From Hymenobacter sp. DG25A (GTDB taxonomy: Bacteria > Bacteroidota > Bacteroidia > Cytophagales > Hymenobacteraceae), in the NCBI RefSeq assembly GCF_001280305.1, contig NZ_CP012623.1:3348001-3412000 (forward strand): a stretch of 64,000 nt of DNA, given 5' to 3'. The notes beneath the pieces are model-generated. The model was not told the origin of the DNA, ran no database searches, and saw nothing but the letters and a program-made list of their open reading frames with translations. This document shows, piece after piece, positions 40,660 to 50,202 of the stretch. Each line of letters begins with the position of its first letter. Positions within the stretch are counted from its first letter, which is position 1. A program made the translations under genes and the position numbers.

Positions 40660-40667
40660 TAGTTTTG
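40660..40667 (+). promoter_or_regulatory. Bacteroidota -7 box before the lipoprotein gene
   Basis: TAGTTTTG fits TAnnTTTG, 43 bases before the ATG at 40711. The nearest TTG upstream (40629-40631) is 28 bases away, longer than ideal, so the call is tentative. Confidence 0.4.
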
Positions 40668-40710
40668 CCAGCTCTACCTCTTTTTTTCACCACCCCAACC
40701 CCTTTCCTAC

Positions 40711-42147
40711 ATGCACATTACCCGTATTCTCACCATGGCCCTGCTGGGCCTGGCGGTATCCTGCAACTCCGTGCAGGACCCCACCCCACAGGCCCCGGCC
40801 GCCCGCACCGCTACCCAGGCCGTTAGCGCCACCGGCTTCCCCGAGGGTTTCGAAACCGGCACCAAAACCGCTTACACCACCGGCTCGGTTACCCTGAGCT
40901 CCGGTTCCTGGACCCTGGACGATGCTCTGATCGGCAACACCACCGCCGACCACAAAACCGGCGCTCAGTCGGCGCGGGTGCGCAACGTGGGCAAGCTCAC
41001 CATGAACTTTAACACCACCGCCGGGGCCGGCGTGGTAACCGTGCAGCACGCCGTGTACGGGACTGATGCCAGCTCTACCTGGGAGCTGTGGGCCTCCACC
41101 AACAGCGGCAGCACCTACACCAAAGTGGGCAGCACCATCACCACTAGCAGCACCTCGCTGCAAACGGCTTCGTTCAGCGTCAACCTGAGCGGCACCGTAC
41201 GGTTGCAGATCCGCAAAATCTCGGGCGGCACCAACCGCATCAACATTGATAACATTACCATTGAGCAGTATGGTGGCAGCACCCCGCCGCCTACCGGCAC
41301 GGGCAAGAAATTCCTGTTCGATGGCTCGCACGGTGAGCTGGCCGGCAACGCCGACTGGGTACTGGATGTAGATGGTGGCGTGGCCGTTTCCACGCCTACT
41401 CCCGCCCAGTCTGGTATCACCTCCACCACCCCCGAAACCTACTGGACCGGTGCCATTTCGGCCTGGGGCGTAGCCCTGGCCAAGCAGGGCCACACCGTAG
41501 CGCAGCTGCCCGCTGGCGGCCGCATTACCTATGGTGATGCTACCAACACCCAGGACCTGAGCAACTACGCCGTGTTTGTGGTAGATGAGCCCAACGTGGT
41601 GTTTACCGCCGCTGAGAAAACGGCCATTCTGCGCTACGTGCAGAACGGCGGTGGTCTGTTCATGATTTCCGACCACATCATTTCCGACCGTAACAACGAC
41701 GGCTGGGATTCCCCCCAGATCTGGAACGACCTGATGACCAACAACTCGGTGCAGGCCAACCCCTTCGGCTTCTCCGTAAACTCCGATAACATTGTGGAGA
41801 ACAGCACCAATGCGCTGGTTAGCTCCACCAACCCCATCATGAACGGCTCGCAGGGCCTCGTCTCGCAGCTCTCCTTCCACAACGGCGCTACCATGACGCT
41901 GAGCCCCACCGCCAACAGCACCGTACAGGGCCTGATCTGGCGCCTGGGCTCCACGCAGAGCACCAGCAACGTTATGGCCGCTTCCAGCACCTTCGGCACG
42001 GGCCGCGTGGTGATTATCGGCGACTCCTCGCCGGCCGATGACGGCACCGGCTCCCCCGGCAACACCGTGTACGATGGCTGGAACGAAAACGTAAGCCACG
42101 CCCGCCTGCACCTGAATGCCTCACTGTGGCTGGCCAAGCTGCAGTAA
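40711..42147 (+). CDS. Lipoprotein with beta-sandwich and DUF4350/GATase-like domain
   Basis: 478 residues. The signal peptide MHITRILTMALLGLAVSC has a lipobox with Cys18. Residues about 40-190 form a Gly/Thr/Ser-rich beta-sandwich with PEGFETGTKTAY and FNTTAGAGVVTVQHAVYG, similar to extracellular carbohydrate- or adhesion-type sandwiches. After a Pro/Thr linker (STPPPTGTG), a Rossmann-like domain starts with KKFLFDGSHGELAGNADW and contains VFVVDEPNVVFTAAEKTAI and YVQNGGGLFMISDHI, typical of DUF4350/GATase-1-like proteins that bind rather than hydrolyse. Role unknown; probably periplasmic or surface-exposed. Confidence 0.8.
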   Translation: MHITRILTMALLGLAVSCNSVQDPTPQAPAARTATQAVSATGFPEGFETGTKTAYTTGSVTLSSGSWTLDDALIGNTTADHKTGAQSARVRNVGKLTMNFNTTAGAGVVTVQHAVYGTDASSTWELWASTNSGSTYTKVGSTITTSSTSLQTASFSVNLSGTVRLQIRKISGGTNRINIDNITIEQYGGSTPPPTGTGKKFLFDGSHGELAGNADWVLDVDGGVAVSTPTPAQSGITSTTPETYWTGAISAWGVALAKQGHTVAQLPAGGRITYGDATNTQDLSNYAVFVVDEPNVVFTAAEKTAILRYVQNGGGLFMISDHIISDRNNDGWDSPQIWNDLMTNNSVQANPFGFSVNSDNIVENSTNALVSSTNPIMNGSQGLVSQLSFHNGATMTLSPTANSTVQGLIWRLGSTQSTSNVMAASSTFGTGRVVIIGDSSPADDGTGSPGNTVYDGWNENVSHARLHLNASLWLAKLQ

Positions 42148-42169
42148 GCGAATTGGATTTAGCATAGGC

Positions 42170-42208
42170 AAACGCCCGTGGTTCCTCAGGAGCCACGGGC
42201 GTTTTATT
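42170..42208 (+). terminator. Terminator after the lipoprotein gene
   Basis: Stem AAACGCCCGTGG / CCACGGGCGTTT, 11-base loop, with a further T after the stem and TTTA beyond; 22 bases after the stop codon. Confidence 0.85.
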
Positions 42209-42337
42209 TAGGCCGTTTTCGGGCTTTGGAGCGAAATTTCGCTGTTTTTGAGCGTCCGGGAAATGCGGGGCTGATTTTGGATAGCGCCGCCGGAGAGGAT
42301 AACTTGCACCTCGCCCGTTGAATAACGCTCCTCCCTT

Positions 42338-44275
42338 ATGCGACTTTCCCGCTTCCTGCCCCTGGCCCTGTGCCTGGGTTTCACCGCCCTACACGCTGCG
42401 CCTGCTCCGGCCATTACTCCTGCTAGTGTACCGGTAGCAGAAACAGCTGCCGTCCCGGCTAAAAAAGCGGCCGCCATTACCCGCATTGACCCTACGTTCT
42501 GGTGGGTGGGCATGAAAAACCCCAAGCTGCAATTGCTGGTGCATGGTCCCGGCATTGCCGGCAGCAAAGTGGAGTTGGCTAACTATCCCGGCGTCACACT
42601 GGAGGGCTTCCAGAAGCTGGAGAGCCCGAACTATCTGGTAATCAACCTCACCATCAGCCCAGAGACCAAACCCGGCAAGCTGAAGCTGGAGTTCAAAGGC
42701 GCCAAAAAGACGAAGTACGAGTACGAGCTGCGCGCCCGCACCACCCCCGGCGACAAGTCCAAAGTGCAGGGTGTCAACAGCTCCGACTTCATTTACATGC
42801 TGATGCCCGACCGGTTTGCCAACGGCAACCCGAAGAACGACATCGTGAAAGGTATGAAGGTGGAGCGCATTGCCCGCGACTCCATGTACGCCCGCCACGG
42901 CGGCGACCTGAAGGGCATCGAAGACCACTTCGACTACCTCAAGGAGTTGGGCGTAACCGCCATCTGGCCCACCCCGGTGGTAGAAAACGACATGCCCAAA
43001 GCCAGCTACCACGGCTATGCCCTGACGGATTACTACGCTGTGGACCCGCGCTACGGCTCCAATGAGGACTACGTGCAGTTTGTGCAGCGCGCCCACCAGC
43101 AGGGCCTGAAAGTGATTCACGACGTGGTACTCAACCACATGGGCAGCCACAACTACCTGTTCCTGGATCAGCCCGCCAAAGACTGGTTTCACCAGTGGCC
43201 CACCTTCACGCGCGGCAACTACCGCGACGGCACCGTGAACGACCCCTACGGCTCGGCGGAAGACCGTAAGCTGTTCAACACCACGTGGTTTGATACCACC
43301 ATGCCCGACCCGGCCCAGGAAAACCCACTGGTGGCCAACTACCTCATTCAGAACTTTATCTGGTGGGTGGAATACACCGGCCTCGATGGTTTTCGCATCG
43401 ATACCTACCCTTACTCCAACCCCCAATTCCTGATGAGCTGGGGCAAGGCCGTGCTGGACGAGTACCCGCAGCTGGGCATGTTTGGCGAAACCTGGGTGCA
43501 GAATGCCGAGGGCGTAGCGCAGCAGGCATTCTGGTCGCGCAACGGGTTTGCGCCGGTAAACGGCTTCAAAAGCAACCTGCCCGGCGTAACGGACTTCATG
43601 ATGAAATACGCCATTGAAGATGCCCTGACGAAGGAGGCTGGCTGGGCCGAAGGCATTGCCAAAATCTACTATACCTCGCAGGGCGACTGGATGTACGAGG
43701 ATGCCATGCGCAACGTCATCTTCCTGGATAACCACGACATGAGCCGCGTTTTCTCCGTGTTGGGCGAAGACGTGAAGAAGCAGAAAATGGCCCTCACGTG
43801 GCTGCTCACGGAGCGCGGCATTCCGCAGCTGTACTACGGCACCGAGATTCTGATGAAGAACTTCTCCAACCCCGACGGGCTGGTGCGGTCCGACTTCCCC
43901 GGCGGCTGGGCCGGCGACAAGCATAACGCCTTTACGGCCGCTGGCCGCACACCCCAGGAGCAGGACATGTTCCAGCACGTGAGCAAGCTGGCTAACTACC
44001 GCAAAACCCACCCCGCCCTGCACTCCGGCAAGCGCATGCACTTTGTGCCGGACGGCAGCGTGTACACCTACTTCCGCTACAACGACCAGGGCCAGTCGGT
44101 GATGGTGGTGATGAACGCCGGCAAGGAAGACAAGACGGTAGACACCGCCCGCTTTGCCGAGCGCCTGCAGGGCTACACCAGCGCCCAGGACATTATCAGC
44201 GGCGCGGCAGTATTGGATCTGAAGTCCCTGAAAGTACCGGCCATGACCACACTGGTGCTGGAATTGAAGAAGTAA
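42338..44275 (+). CDS. Exported GH13 alpha-amylase / cyclomaltodextrinase (SusA-like)
   Basis: 645 residues. A signal peptide (SRFLPLALCLGFTALHA) without a proper lipobox, an N-terminal beta-sandwich of the cyclomaltodextrinase type (about 48-135, FWWVGMKNPKLQLLVHG), then a GH13 barrel. Conserved regions: I DVVLNH (Asp262, His267), II GFRIDTYPY (nucleophile Asp355), III FGETW (acid/base Glu384), IV FLDNHD (Asp467). It should cut alpha-1,4 glucan, cyclodextrin or pullulan to maltose and small oligomers in the periplasm. No SusC/D pair is in the window. First gene of the maltose block. Confidence 0.93.
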   Translation: MRLSRFLPLALCLGFTALHAAPAPAITPASVPVAETAAVPAKKAAAITRIDPTFWWVGMKNPKLQLLVHGPGIAGSKVELANYPGVTLEGFQKLESPNYLVINLTISPETKPGKLKLEFKGAKKTKYEYELRARTTPGDKSKVQGVNSSDFIYMLMPDRFANGNPKNDIVKGMKVERIARDSMYARHGGDLKGIEDHFDYLKELGVTAIWPTPVVENDMPKASYHGYALTDYYAVDPRYGSNEDYVQFVQRAHQQGLKVIHDVVLNHMGSHNYLFLDQPAKDWFHQWPTFTRGNYRDGTVNDPYGSAEDRKLFNTTWFDTTMPDPAQENPLVANYLIQNFIWWVEYTGLDGFRIDTYPYSNPQFLMSWGKAVLDEYPQLGMFGETWVQNAEGVAQQAFWSRNGFAPVNGFKSNLPGVTDFMMKYAIEDALTKEAGWAEGIAKIYYTSQGDWMYEDAMRNVIFLDNHDMSRVFSVLGEDVKKQKMALTWLLTERGIPQLYYGTEILMKNFSNPDGLVRSDFPGGWAGDKHNAFTAAGRTPQEQDMFQHVSKLANYRKTHPALHSGKRMHFVPDGSVYTYFRYNDQGQSVMVVMNAGKEDKTVDTARFAERLQGYTSAQDIISGAAVLDLKSLKVPAMTTLVLELKK

Positions 44276-44333
44276 CCTGATTTCTCTGGAGCGAAGCCCG
44301 TTTGGGTTTCGTTCCTTTCTTTTTTCTACCTAC

Positions 44334-44987
44334 ATGGCAACAATTAAAGCCTGTCTCTTCGACCTCGACGGAGTCATCGTGGACACAGCGAAATTCCATT
44401 ACCAGGCCTGGAAGACGTTAGCAACCGGGCTGAACATCGATTTTACCGAACACGACAACGAGCGGCTGAAAGGCGTGAGCCGGATGCGCTCCTTGGAAAT
44501 CATCCTCGAAATAGGCGGCGTAACCCTGCCCGAAGCGGAGCAGGTAACGCTGGCCACCCGCAAGAATGAAGTGTACCTGGAAGACGTGCACCGCATGACC
44601 GAAGCCGACGTGCTGCCCGGCGTGCGCCGCTTCCTAAAAGAGTGCCGTGCCGCCGGCCTCAAAACTGCCCTGGGCTCGGCCTCCAAAAATGCCCGCCTCA
44701 TTCTGGAGCGCGTGCAGCTGCTGCCCCTCTTCGATGCTATTGTGGACGGTACCGACGTAGCCAACGCCAAGCCCGACCCCGAAGTGTTCCTGAAAGGCGC
44801 CAAGGCCCTGGGCGTAGCGCCCGAGGAGTGCGTGGTGTTTGAAGACGCCGTAGCCGGCCTGGAAGCTGCCCGCAACGGCGGCATGCACTGCATCGGCGTC
44901 GGCGACGCTTCGATTCTGAGCGACGCTGATTTTGTGATTCCCGGCTTCGAAGAAATGACCGTTGCACGGTTGCAGGAGCTGCGCTAG
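44334..44987 (+). CDS. pgmB: Beta-phosphoglucomutase
   Basis: 217 residues of the HAD superfamily. LFDLDGVIVDTAKFHYQAW has the nucleophile Asp10 and acid/base Asp12; the cap motif GVSRMRSLEIILE, the second motif LGSASKN, and the late VFEDAVAGLEAARNGGM are those of beta-PGM. It turns beta-glucose-1-phosphate into glucose-6-phosphate, the partner reaction of the maltose phosphorylase directly downstream (48 bases). The adjacency is the classical arrangement of phosphorolytic maltose use. Confidence 0.95.
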   Translation: MATIKACLFDLDGVIVDTAKFHYQAWKTLATGLNIDFTEHDNERLKGVSRMRSLEIILEIGGVTLPEAEQVTLATRKNEVYLEDVHRMTEADVLPGVRRFLKECRAAGLKTALGSASKNARLILERVQLLPLFDAIVDGTDVANAKPDPEVFLKGAKALGVAPEECVVFEDAVAGLEAARNGGMHCIGVGDASILSDADFVIPGFEEMTVARLQELR

Positions 44988-45035
44988 CCGCCGGCTCCCC
45001 CTGATATTCAGCGTACCCTTTGTCTTCCCTTACAG

Positions 45036-47315
45036 ATGAAAGATTACCTTAAAATAGATGAGTGGCGGATTATTGAAGAAGGCTTCGATCCGCACCTGAA
45101 CAAGATTTCCGAAAGCATTTTCTCGCTGGGCAACGGCCGCATGGGCCAGCGCGCCAACTTTGAAGAGCAGTACTCCGGCGAAACCCTGCCCGGCAACTAC
45201 GTGGCCGGCGTGTACTACCCCGATAAAACCCGCGTGGGCTGGTGGAAAAACGGCTACCCCGACTACTTCGCCAAAGTGCTGAACGCCGCCAACTGGATTG
45301 GCATTGGCGTGGAGATTGACGGCGAAGAGCTGGACCTGGCCAAAGCCACGGTGGAAGACTTCCGCCGCGTGCTGAACATGCAGGAAGGCTACCTGGAGCG
45401 TACCTGCACGGTGCTGCTGAGTAACGGCAAGCGGGTGAAAATCAAGTCCAAGCGTTTCTGCAGCATTGTAGACGACGAGGTAGGCGTGGTGCAGTACTCC
45501 ATTACGCCGGTAGGCTTTTCCGGCAAAGCCACGCTCACTCCCTTCATCGACTTCGATGTTAAAAACCAGGACGCCAACTACGACGAGAAGTTCTGGGAAG
45601 AAGTAAGCCGCTCGGTGCAGGAGCAGGGCGCTTTTGTAACGGCCCGCACCCGCAAAACTGAGTTTGACGTGTGCACCGGCATGGTGTTCACGCTCACGCA
45701 GGGTGGCGTGGAGGTAAAGCCCTTCACGCACCCCATTGAGAGCGAGAAGTACGTGGCGCACATCTTCACGGTGAATGTGCTGGACGGCGAGGAAACCGTG
45801 CTCACCAAGTTTGCCGCCAATATCTCCTCCGAAAACCACGAGCGGGGCGTGCTGCAGGATGTGTGCCGCCGCGCCGTGCAGCAGGCCCGCATTAAAGGGT
45901 TTGCCGCCATGCTGAAGGAGCAGGCCGCTGCCTGGGCCGCCAAGTGGGCCGAGAGTGACATCATCATTGAAGGCGACCCGGCCGCGCAGCAGGCTATCCG
46001 CTTCAATATCTTCCAGCTCAACCAGACCTATACCGGCGAAGACCCGCGCCTAAACATCGGCCCCAAAGGCTTTACCGGCGAGAAATACGGCGGCAGCACC
46101 TACTGGGACACCGAGGCCTACTGCCTGCCCTTCTACCTGGCCACGGCCGACCCGCAGGTGGCCCGCAACCTCTTGCTCTACCGCTACAAGCAGCTGGGCA
46201 AAGCCATTGAAAACGGCCAGAAGCTGGGCTTCACGGGCGGTGCCGCCCTGTACCCCATGGTGACGATGAACGGCGAGGAGTGCCACAACGAGTGGGAAAT
46301 CACCTTCGAGGAAATTCACCGCAACGGCGCCATTGCCTTCGCCATTTACGACTACGTGCGCTACACCGGCGACGAAAGCTACCTGGCCGACTACGGCGTG
46401 GATGTGCTGGTGGCCATTTCCCGTTTCTGGGCGCAGCGCGTGAACTTCTCCGAGGAGAAAGGCCAGTATGTGATGCTGGGCGTAACCGGCCCCAACGAGT
46501 ACGAAAACAACGTCAATAACAACTGGTACACCAGCACCATTGCCCTCTGGACGCTGGAGTACACGCTGCACGTACTGGAGAAAATCAGCAAAGAGCACCC
46601 CGGCCGCTACGCTGCTTTGGCCATGGAGCTGAAGCTGGACGAGCAGCACGACTTTGCCGCCTGGCGCGACATCATGGGCAACATGTTCCTGCCCCGGGAT
46701 GAGAAGCGCGGCATCATGCTGCAGCAGGAAGGCTACATGGACAAGGAGCAGATTCTGGTGCAGGACCTGCCCGCCGCCGACCGCCCCCTGAACCAGAAAT
46801 GGTCCTGGGACCGGATCCTGCGCTCCTGCTTTATCAAGCAGGCCGATGTGCTGCAGGGTATGTTCCTGCTGGAAGACCGGTTTGAGGAAGCCACCATTCG
46901 CCGCAACTTTGAGTTCTACGAGCCGCGCACCGTGCATGAGTCGTCGCTCTCGCCGTGCGTGCACGCGGTGCTGGCCGCCCGTTTGGGCATGCAGGAGAAG
47001 GCCTACGAAATGTACCTGCGCACTGCCCGCCTCGACCTGGACGACTACAACAACGACACCGAGGACGGCTGCCACACCACCAGCATGGCCGGCACCTGGA
47101 TGGCCGTAGTACAGGGTTTTGGCGGCATGCGCGTACGCAACGGCGAGCTGCACTTCCGGCCCATGCTGCCTACGCAGTGGTCGGGCTTCAGCTTCCGCAT
47201 CCGCTTCCGCGGGGCCGTGCTGCAAGTGCACGTAGGCCGCGACGGCGTCAATATTGAATCAGACAAGCCCCTGACGGTACACGTGAACGGGGAAGCCGTA
47301 GCCGTCGGAAAATAA
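45036..47315 (+). CDS. mapA: GH65 maltose (or related disaccharide) phosphorylase
   Basis: 759 residues, typical for GH65. N-terminal beta-sandwich (ESIFSLGNGRMGQRANFEE) followed by an alpha/alpha barrel: GGSTYWDTEAYCLPFYL, ITFEEIHRNGAIAFAIYDY (general acid Glu in EEIHRN, residues 425-426), VTGPNEYENNVNNNWYT, and a late HESSLSP. It phosphorolyses maltose, or possibly kojibiose or trehalose, to glucose and beta-glucose-1-phosphate. pgmB next door fits; the amylases and MFS carrier favour maltose. Cytosolic, no signal peptide. Confidence 0.94.
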   Translation: MKDYLKIDEWRIIEEGFDPHLNKISESIFSLGNGRMGQRANFEEQYSGETLPGNYVAGVYYPDKTRVGWWKNGYPDYFAKVLNAANWIGIGVEIDGEELDLAKATVEDFRRVLNMQEGYLERTCTVLLSNGKRVKIKSKRFCSIVDDEVGVVQYSITPVGFSGKATLTPFIDFDVKNQDANYDEKFWEEVSRSVQEQGAFVTARTRKTEFDVCTGMVFTLTQGGVEVKPFTHPIESEKYVAHIFTVNVLDGEETVLTKFAANISSENHERGVLQDVCRRAVQQARIKGFAAMLKEQAAAWAAKWAESDIIIEGDPAAQQAIRFNIFQLNQTYTGEDPRLNIGPKGFTGEKYGGSTYWDTEAYCLPFYLATADPQVARNLLLYRYKQLGKAIENGQKLGFTGGAALYPMVTMNGEECHNEWEITFEEIHRNGAIAFAIYDYVRYTGDESYLADYGVDVLVAISRFWAQRVNFSEEKGQYVMLGVTGPNEYENNVNNNWYTSTIALWTLEYTLHVLEKISKEHPGRYAALAMELKLDEQHDFAAWRDIMGNMFLPRDEKRGIMLQQEGYMDKEQILVQDLPAADRPLNQKWSWDRILRSCFIKQADVLQGMFLLEDRFEEATIRRNFEFYEPRTVHESSLSPCVHAVLAARLGMQEKAYEMYLRTARLDLDDYNNDTEDGCHTTSMAGTWMAVVQGFGGMRVRNGELHFRPMLPTQWSGFSFRIRFRGAVLQVHVGRDGVNIESDKPLTVHVNGEAVAVGK

Positions 47316-47321
47316 GGCACT

Positions 47322-47366
47322 AAAAACCAGAACGTCATGCTGCTTTAGCATGACGTTCTGGTTTTT
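47322..47366 (+). terminator. Terminator after mapA
   Basis: Perfect 19-bp stem AAAAACCAGAACGTCATGC with its complement and a 7-base loop, ending in a run of five T; 7 bases after the stop codon. Confidence 0.92.
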
Positions 47367-47485
47367 GGGACCAGCCCCGCCGCCCTGAACAGGCATTAAG
47401 GCGGGAAAAGTTATTTTTGGTAAAGCCAAATAGCTGACAGCCAACAAATACCCATAATTCCAGTATGTTGGAGAAAATGACTGCC

Positions 47486-48193
47486 ATGACGGACCTCACC
47501 GACCAAGTAGCTATTGTAACAGGTGCCAGTCGCGGCATCGGGCGGGCCATTACCTTGCTGCTGGCCATGCAGGGCGTGCGCGTGGTTGCCCTGGCCCGTG
47601 GTGCCGAGGAGCTGGCGGATGTGGCCCAGTCCGGCCAGATTTTGCCCCTGGCCGCCGACGTAACCGACGAGGCAGATGCGCAGCAGGCCGTGGAAATTGC
47701 TCTGCAGCACTTCGGCCGTCTGGATATTCTGGTGTGCAATGCCGGGGTGGGCAGCTTTGGCCTGCTGGAGCACTTTGATGCCGAGGAGTGGGACCGGATC
47801 TACAACGTGAATGTGAAGGGCACCTTCCTGCTGTGCAAAGCGGCCGTGCCGCACTTTAAGGTGCAGAACCGGGGCCATATTGTGGGGGTAACGTCAGATG
47901 TGGCGCGCCGCACTTTTGAGCACGGCTCGGTATACGGCTCCAGCAAGTATGCCCAGGATGCCCTGCTGGGCTCTTTGCGCAAGGAAGTACGGCCGTTCGG
48001 CATCAAGGTCAGCACCATTTTCCCTGGTCTGGTGGATACCCATTTCAACAATGCCCAGCCCGGCAGCCCGGAGGTGGAAAACACGCACCTGCGCCCTTCG
48101 GATGTTGCCCAGGCTGTGCGCTACGTGCTGGAAGCCCCGGCCCACGTGGTGGTGGATGAGCTCATGATTCACCCCCTTACCCAGCAATGGTAA
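47486..48193 (+). CDS. Short-chain dehydrogenase/reductase
   Basis: 235 residues. The NAD(P)-binding motif VTGASRGIG begins at residue 11, LVCNAGVGSFGLL carries NAG, and YGSSKYAQDAL gives the catalytic YxxxK with Ser earlier in GVTSDVARR. The late VDTHFNNAQPGSPE loop is usual. The substrate is unknown. In-frame ATGs at 47465 and 47477 are possible; 47486 gives the common N-terminal length. It lies after the mapA terminator and before hairpin H5, so it is a separate unit from the amylase genes. Confidence 0.88.
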   Translation: MTDLTDQVAIVTGASRGIGRAITLLLAMQGVRVVALARGAEELADVAQSGQILPLAADVTDEADAQQAVEIALQHFGRLDILVCNAGVGSFGLLEHFDAEEWDRIYNVNVKGTFLLCKAAVPHFKVQNRGHIVGVTSDVARRTFEHGSVYGSSKYAQDALLGSLRKEVRPFGIKVSTIFPGLVDTHFNNAQPGSPEVENTHLRPSDVAQAVRYVLEAPAHVVVDELMIHPLTQQW

Positions 48194-48195
48194 AT

Positions 48196-48273
48196 CAGTT
48201 GTGCGTTGATAGTTGCCAGTTGTCCGGGTTTTATTAAACCTACTGACAACTGGCAACTATCAACGCACAACTG
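48196..48273. repeat. Long hairpin repeat H5 (29-base-arm family, copy 2)
   Basis: Two perfect 29-base arms (48196-48224 and 48245-48273; arm starts CAGTTGTGCGTTGATAGTTG) around a 20-base loop that itself contains GGTTT TATT AAACC. The left arm starts two bases after the SDR stop and the right one ends 18 bases before the next ATG. The arm length and the CAGTTGnnnGTTGATAGTTG framework are shared with the right arm of H3 near 8.6 kb. Confidence 0.93.
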
Positions 48274-48291
48274 GTTATCTTACGCCTGACT

Positions 48292-50130
48292 ATGAAAAAG
48301 CTATTATTGCCTGCTGCCGGTGCTTTATTCGCGCTGGCATCTTTTCAACTACTCTCTCCGGCCCTTGCGCCGCGTGCCGTGACTTCTTACCAAGCTGACC
48401 CCAATACCACCGACGAGGTGCCCCAGGAAAACAAGCTGGTTATCTATCAGATGATGACCCGCCTGTTCGGCAACAAAGTGGCTACCAACAAGCCCTACGG
48501 CACCATTACTGAGAATGGCGTGGGCAAGTTCAACGACATCAACAGCGTAGCTTTGCAGGCTATTAAGAAGCTGGGCGCCACGCACGTATGGTACACCGGC
48601 GTGATTGAGCACGCCACCATGACGGACTACACCAAGGCCGGCATTGCCCTGGACGATGCCGACGTGGTGAAAGGCCGGGCCGGCTCGCCCTACGCCATTA
48701 AGGACTACTACGACGTGGACCCTGACCTGGCCGTGAACGTGAAAGCGCGCATGCTGGAGTTTGAGGGCCTGGTAAAGCGCACCCACGCCAACGACCTGAA
48801 AGTCATTATCGACTTCATTCCCAACCACGTAGCCCGCACCTATAAGTCGGATGCCAAGCCCGCGGGTGTGGTAGACCTGGGGGAGAAGGACGACAAGACC
48901 AAGGCTTTTGCCGTCAATAACAACTTCTATTACCTGCCCGGTCAGCCCCTGGTAGTGCCGGCCGGCAACAACCCGCTGGGGGCGCAGAAAGGCCCGAAGG
49001 AAGATGGTAAGTTTGCCGAGAACCCCGCCAAAGTAACCGGCAACGACGTGTTTTCGGCCACGCCCAAGGTAGACGACTGGTTTGAAACCATTAAGCTGAA
49101 CTACGGCGTAGACTACCAGCACGGCCGTGCCAAGCATTTTGCGCCCATTCCGGATACCTGGCTGAAAATGCGCGATATTCTGGTGTACTGGGCCAAAAAG
49201 GACGTGGACGGCTTCCGCTGCGACATGGCCGAGATGGTGCCCGTAGAGTTCTGGGCCTGGGTTATTCCGGAGCTCAAAAAGGTGAAGCCTGAGCTGGTGT
49301 TCATCGGCGAAGCCTACGACGCCAAGACCTACAAGATGTACATCGAGCAGGGCCACTTCGATTACCTGTATGACAAAGTGGGCCTCTACGACGGCCTGCG
49401 CCGCCTGATGCGCGGCGAGGGCAACACCGAGGATATTACCCGGGTGTGGCGCGAAGAAAGCCGCGGCTTCTCCTCCCACATGCTGCGCTTCCTGGAAAAC
49501 CACGACGAGCAGCGCATTGCCTCCAAAGACTTTGCCGGCGACCCCAAAGCCGCTATTCCGGCCATGGTGGTATCGGCCACACTGGCCTCGGGCCCGGTGA
49601 TGATGTACTTCGGGCAGGAAGTGGGCGAGCCCGCTAACGGTGCCGAGGGCTTCTCCGGGGCCGATGGCCGCACCACCATCTTCGATTACTGGGGCGTGCC
49701 CAACCATCAGAAATGGATGAACGGCGGCAAGTTCGACGGGGGCAAGCTGGACAGCACGCAAAAGCAGCTGCGCGACTTCTACAGCCGCCTGCTCAACCTT
49801 TCCCGCAGCAGCGACGCCATTCGTCGCGGCCGGTTCTACGAGCTGCAGGATGCCAACAACCTGGGCAAAGACTACGACCAGAAGCACGTATACACCTTCC
49901 TGCGCTATACTGATAAGCAGAAGCTGCTCATCGTGGCCAACTTCAGCAAAGACAAAACCATGCGGCCCACGCTGCGCATTACCCCGCAGGCCCTCACGGC
50001 CATGGGCCTCAACCCCAACCGCGTGTACAGCTACCAGGACCTGCTGAACGGCACGCCCGCTACCGATAACCTGACCATGACGCTCACACCCCAGAGCGCC
50101 TATGTCTTCGAGATACAGGAGCGCCACTAA
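48292..50130 (+). CDS. Exported GH13-family alpha-amylase
   Basis: 612 residues with a signal peptide ending near SPALA. GH13 regions: I DFIPNHV, II GFRCDMAEM (nucleophile Asp311), III FIGEAYD (acid/base Glu340), IV LENHDEQ (Asp405). There is no N-terminal cyclomaltodextrinase sandwich, so it differs from the GH13 enzyme at 42.3 kb. A C-terminal beta domain is present. It is probably periplasmic or secreted and releases maltose or oligomers from starch. It is followed by the MFS carrier 72 bases downstream, so probably in one transcript. Confidence 0.92.
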   Translation: MKKLLLPAAGALFALASFQLLSPALAPRAVTSYQADPNTTDEVPQENKLVIYQMMTRLFGNKVATNKPYGTITENGVGKFNDINSVALQAIKKLGATHVWYTGVIEHATMTDYTKAGIALDDADVVKGRAGSPYAIKDYYDVDPDLAVNVKARMLEFEGLVKRTHANDLKVIIDFIPNHVARTYKSDAKPAGVVDLGEKDDKTKAFAVNNNFYYLPGQPLVVPAGNNPLGAQKGPKEDGKFAENPAKVTGNDVFSATPKVDDWFETIKLNYGVDYQHGRAKHFAPIPDTWLKMRDILVYWAKKDVDGFRCDMAEMVPVEFWAWVIPELKKVKPELVFIGEAYDAKTYKMYIEQGHFDYLYDKVGLYDGLRRLMRGEGNTEDITRVWREESRGFSSHMLRFLENHDEQRIASKDFAGDPKAAIPAMVVSATLASGPVMMYFGQEVGEPANGAEGFSGADGRTTIFDYWGVPNHQKWMNGGKFDGGKLDSTQKQLRDFYSRLLNLSRSSDAIRRGRFYELQDANNLGKDYDQKHVYTFLRYTDKQKLLIVANFSKDKTMRPTLRITPQALTAMGLNPNRVYSYQDLLNGTPATDNLTMTLTPQSAYVFEIQERH

Positions 50131-50202
50131 GGTGCCAGTATTCTGAAAGTCAATCTATTAATCCTTCTGATTCCTCTCCCTTTTTAATCCCACCCATAGC
50201 GA

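Noticed and set aside
40687..42111. Antisense open frame (474 codons) opposite the lipoprotein gene
   Set aside because: Low-complexity Gly/Val/Ala-rich product with no motif; the plus strand has a signal peptide, lipobox and domains.
42389..44041. Antisense open frame (550 codons) opposite the first GH13 gene
   Set aside because: Shadow of a gene that has all four GH13 regions in the correct order.
48349..50127. Antisense open frame (592 codons) opposite the second GH13 gene
   Set aside because: Same reason: the plus strand encodes a complete amylase and the antisense product has no family features.
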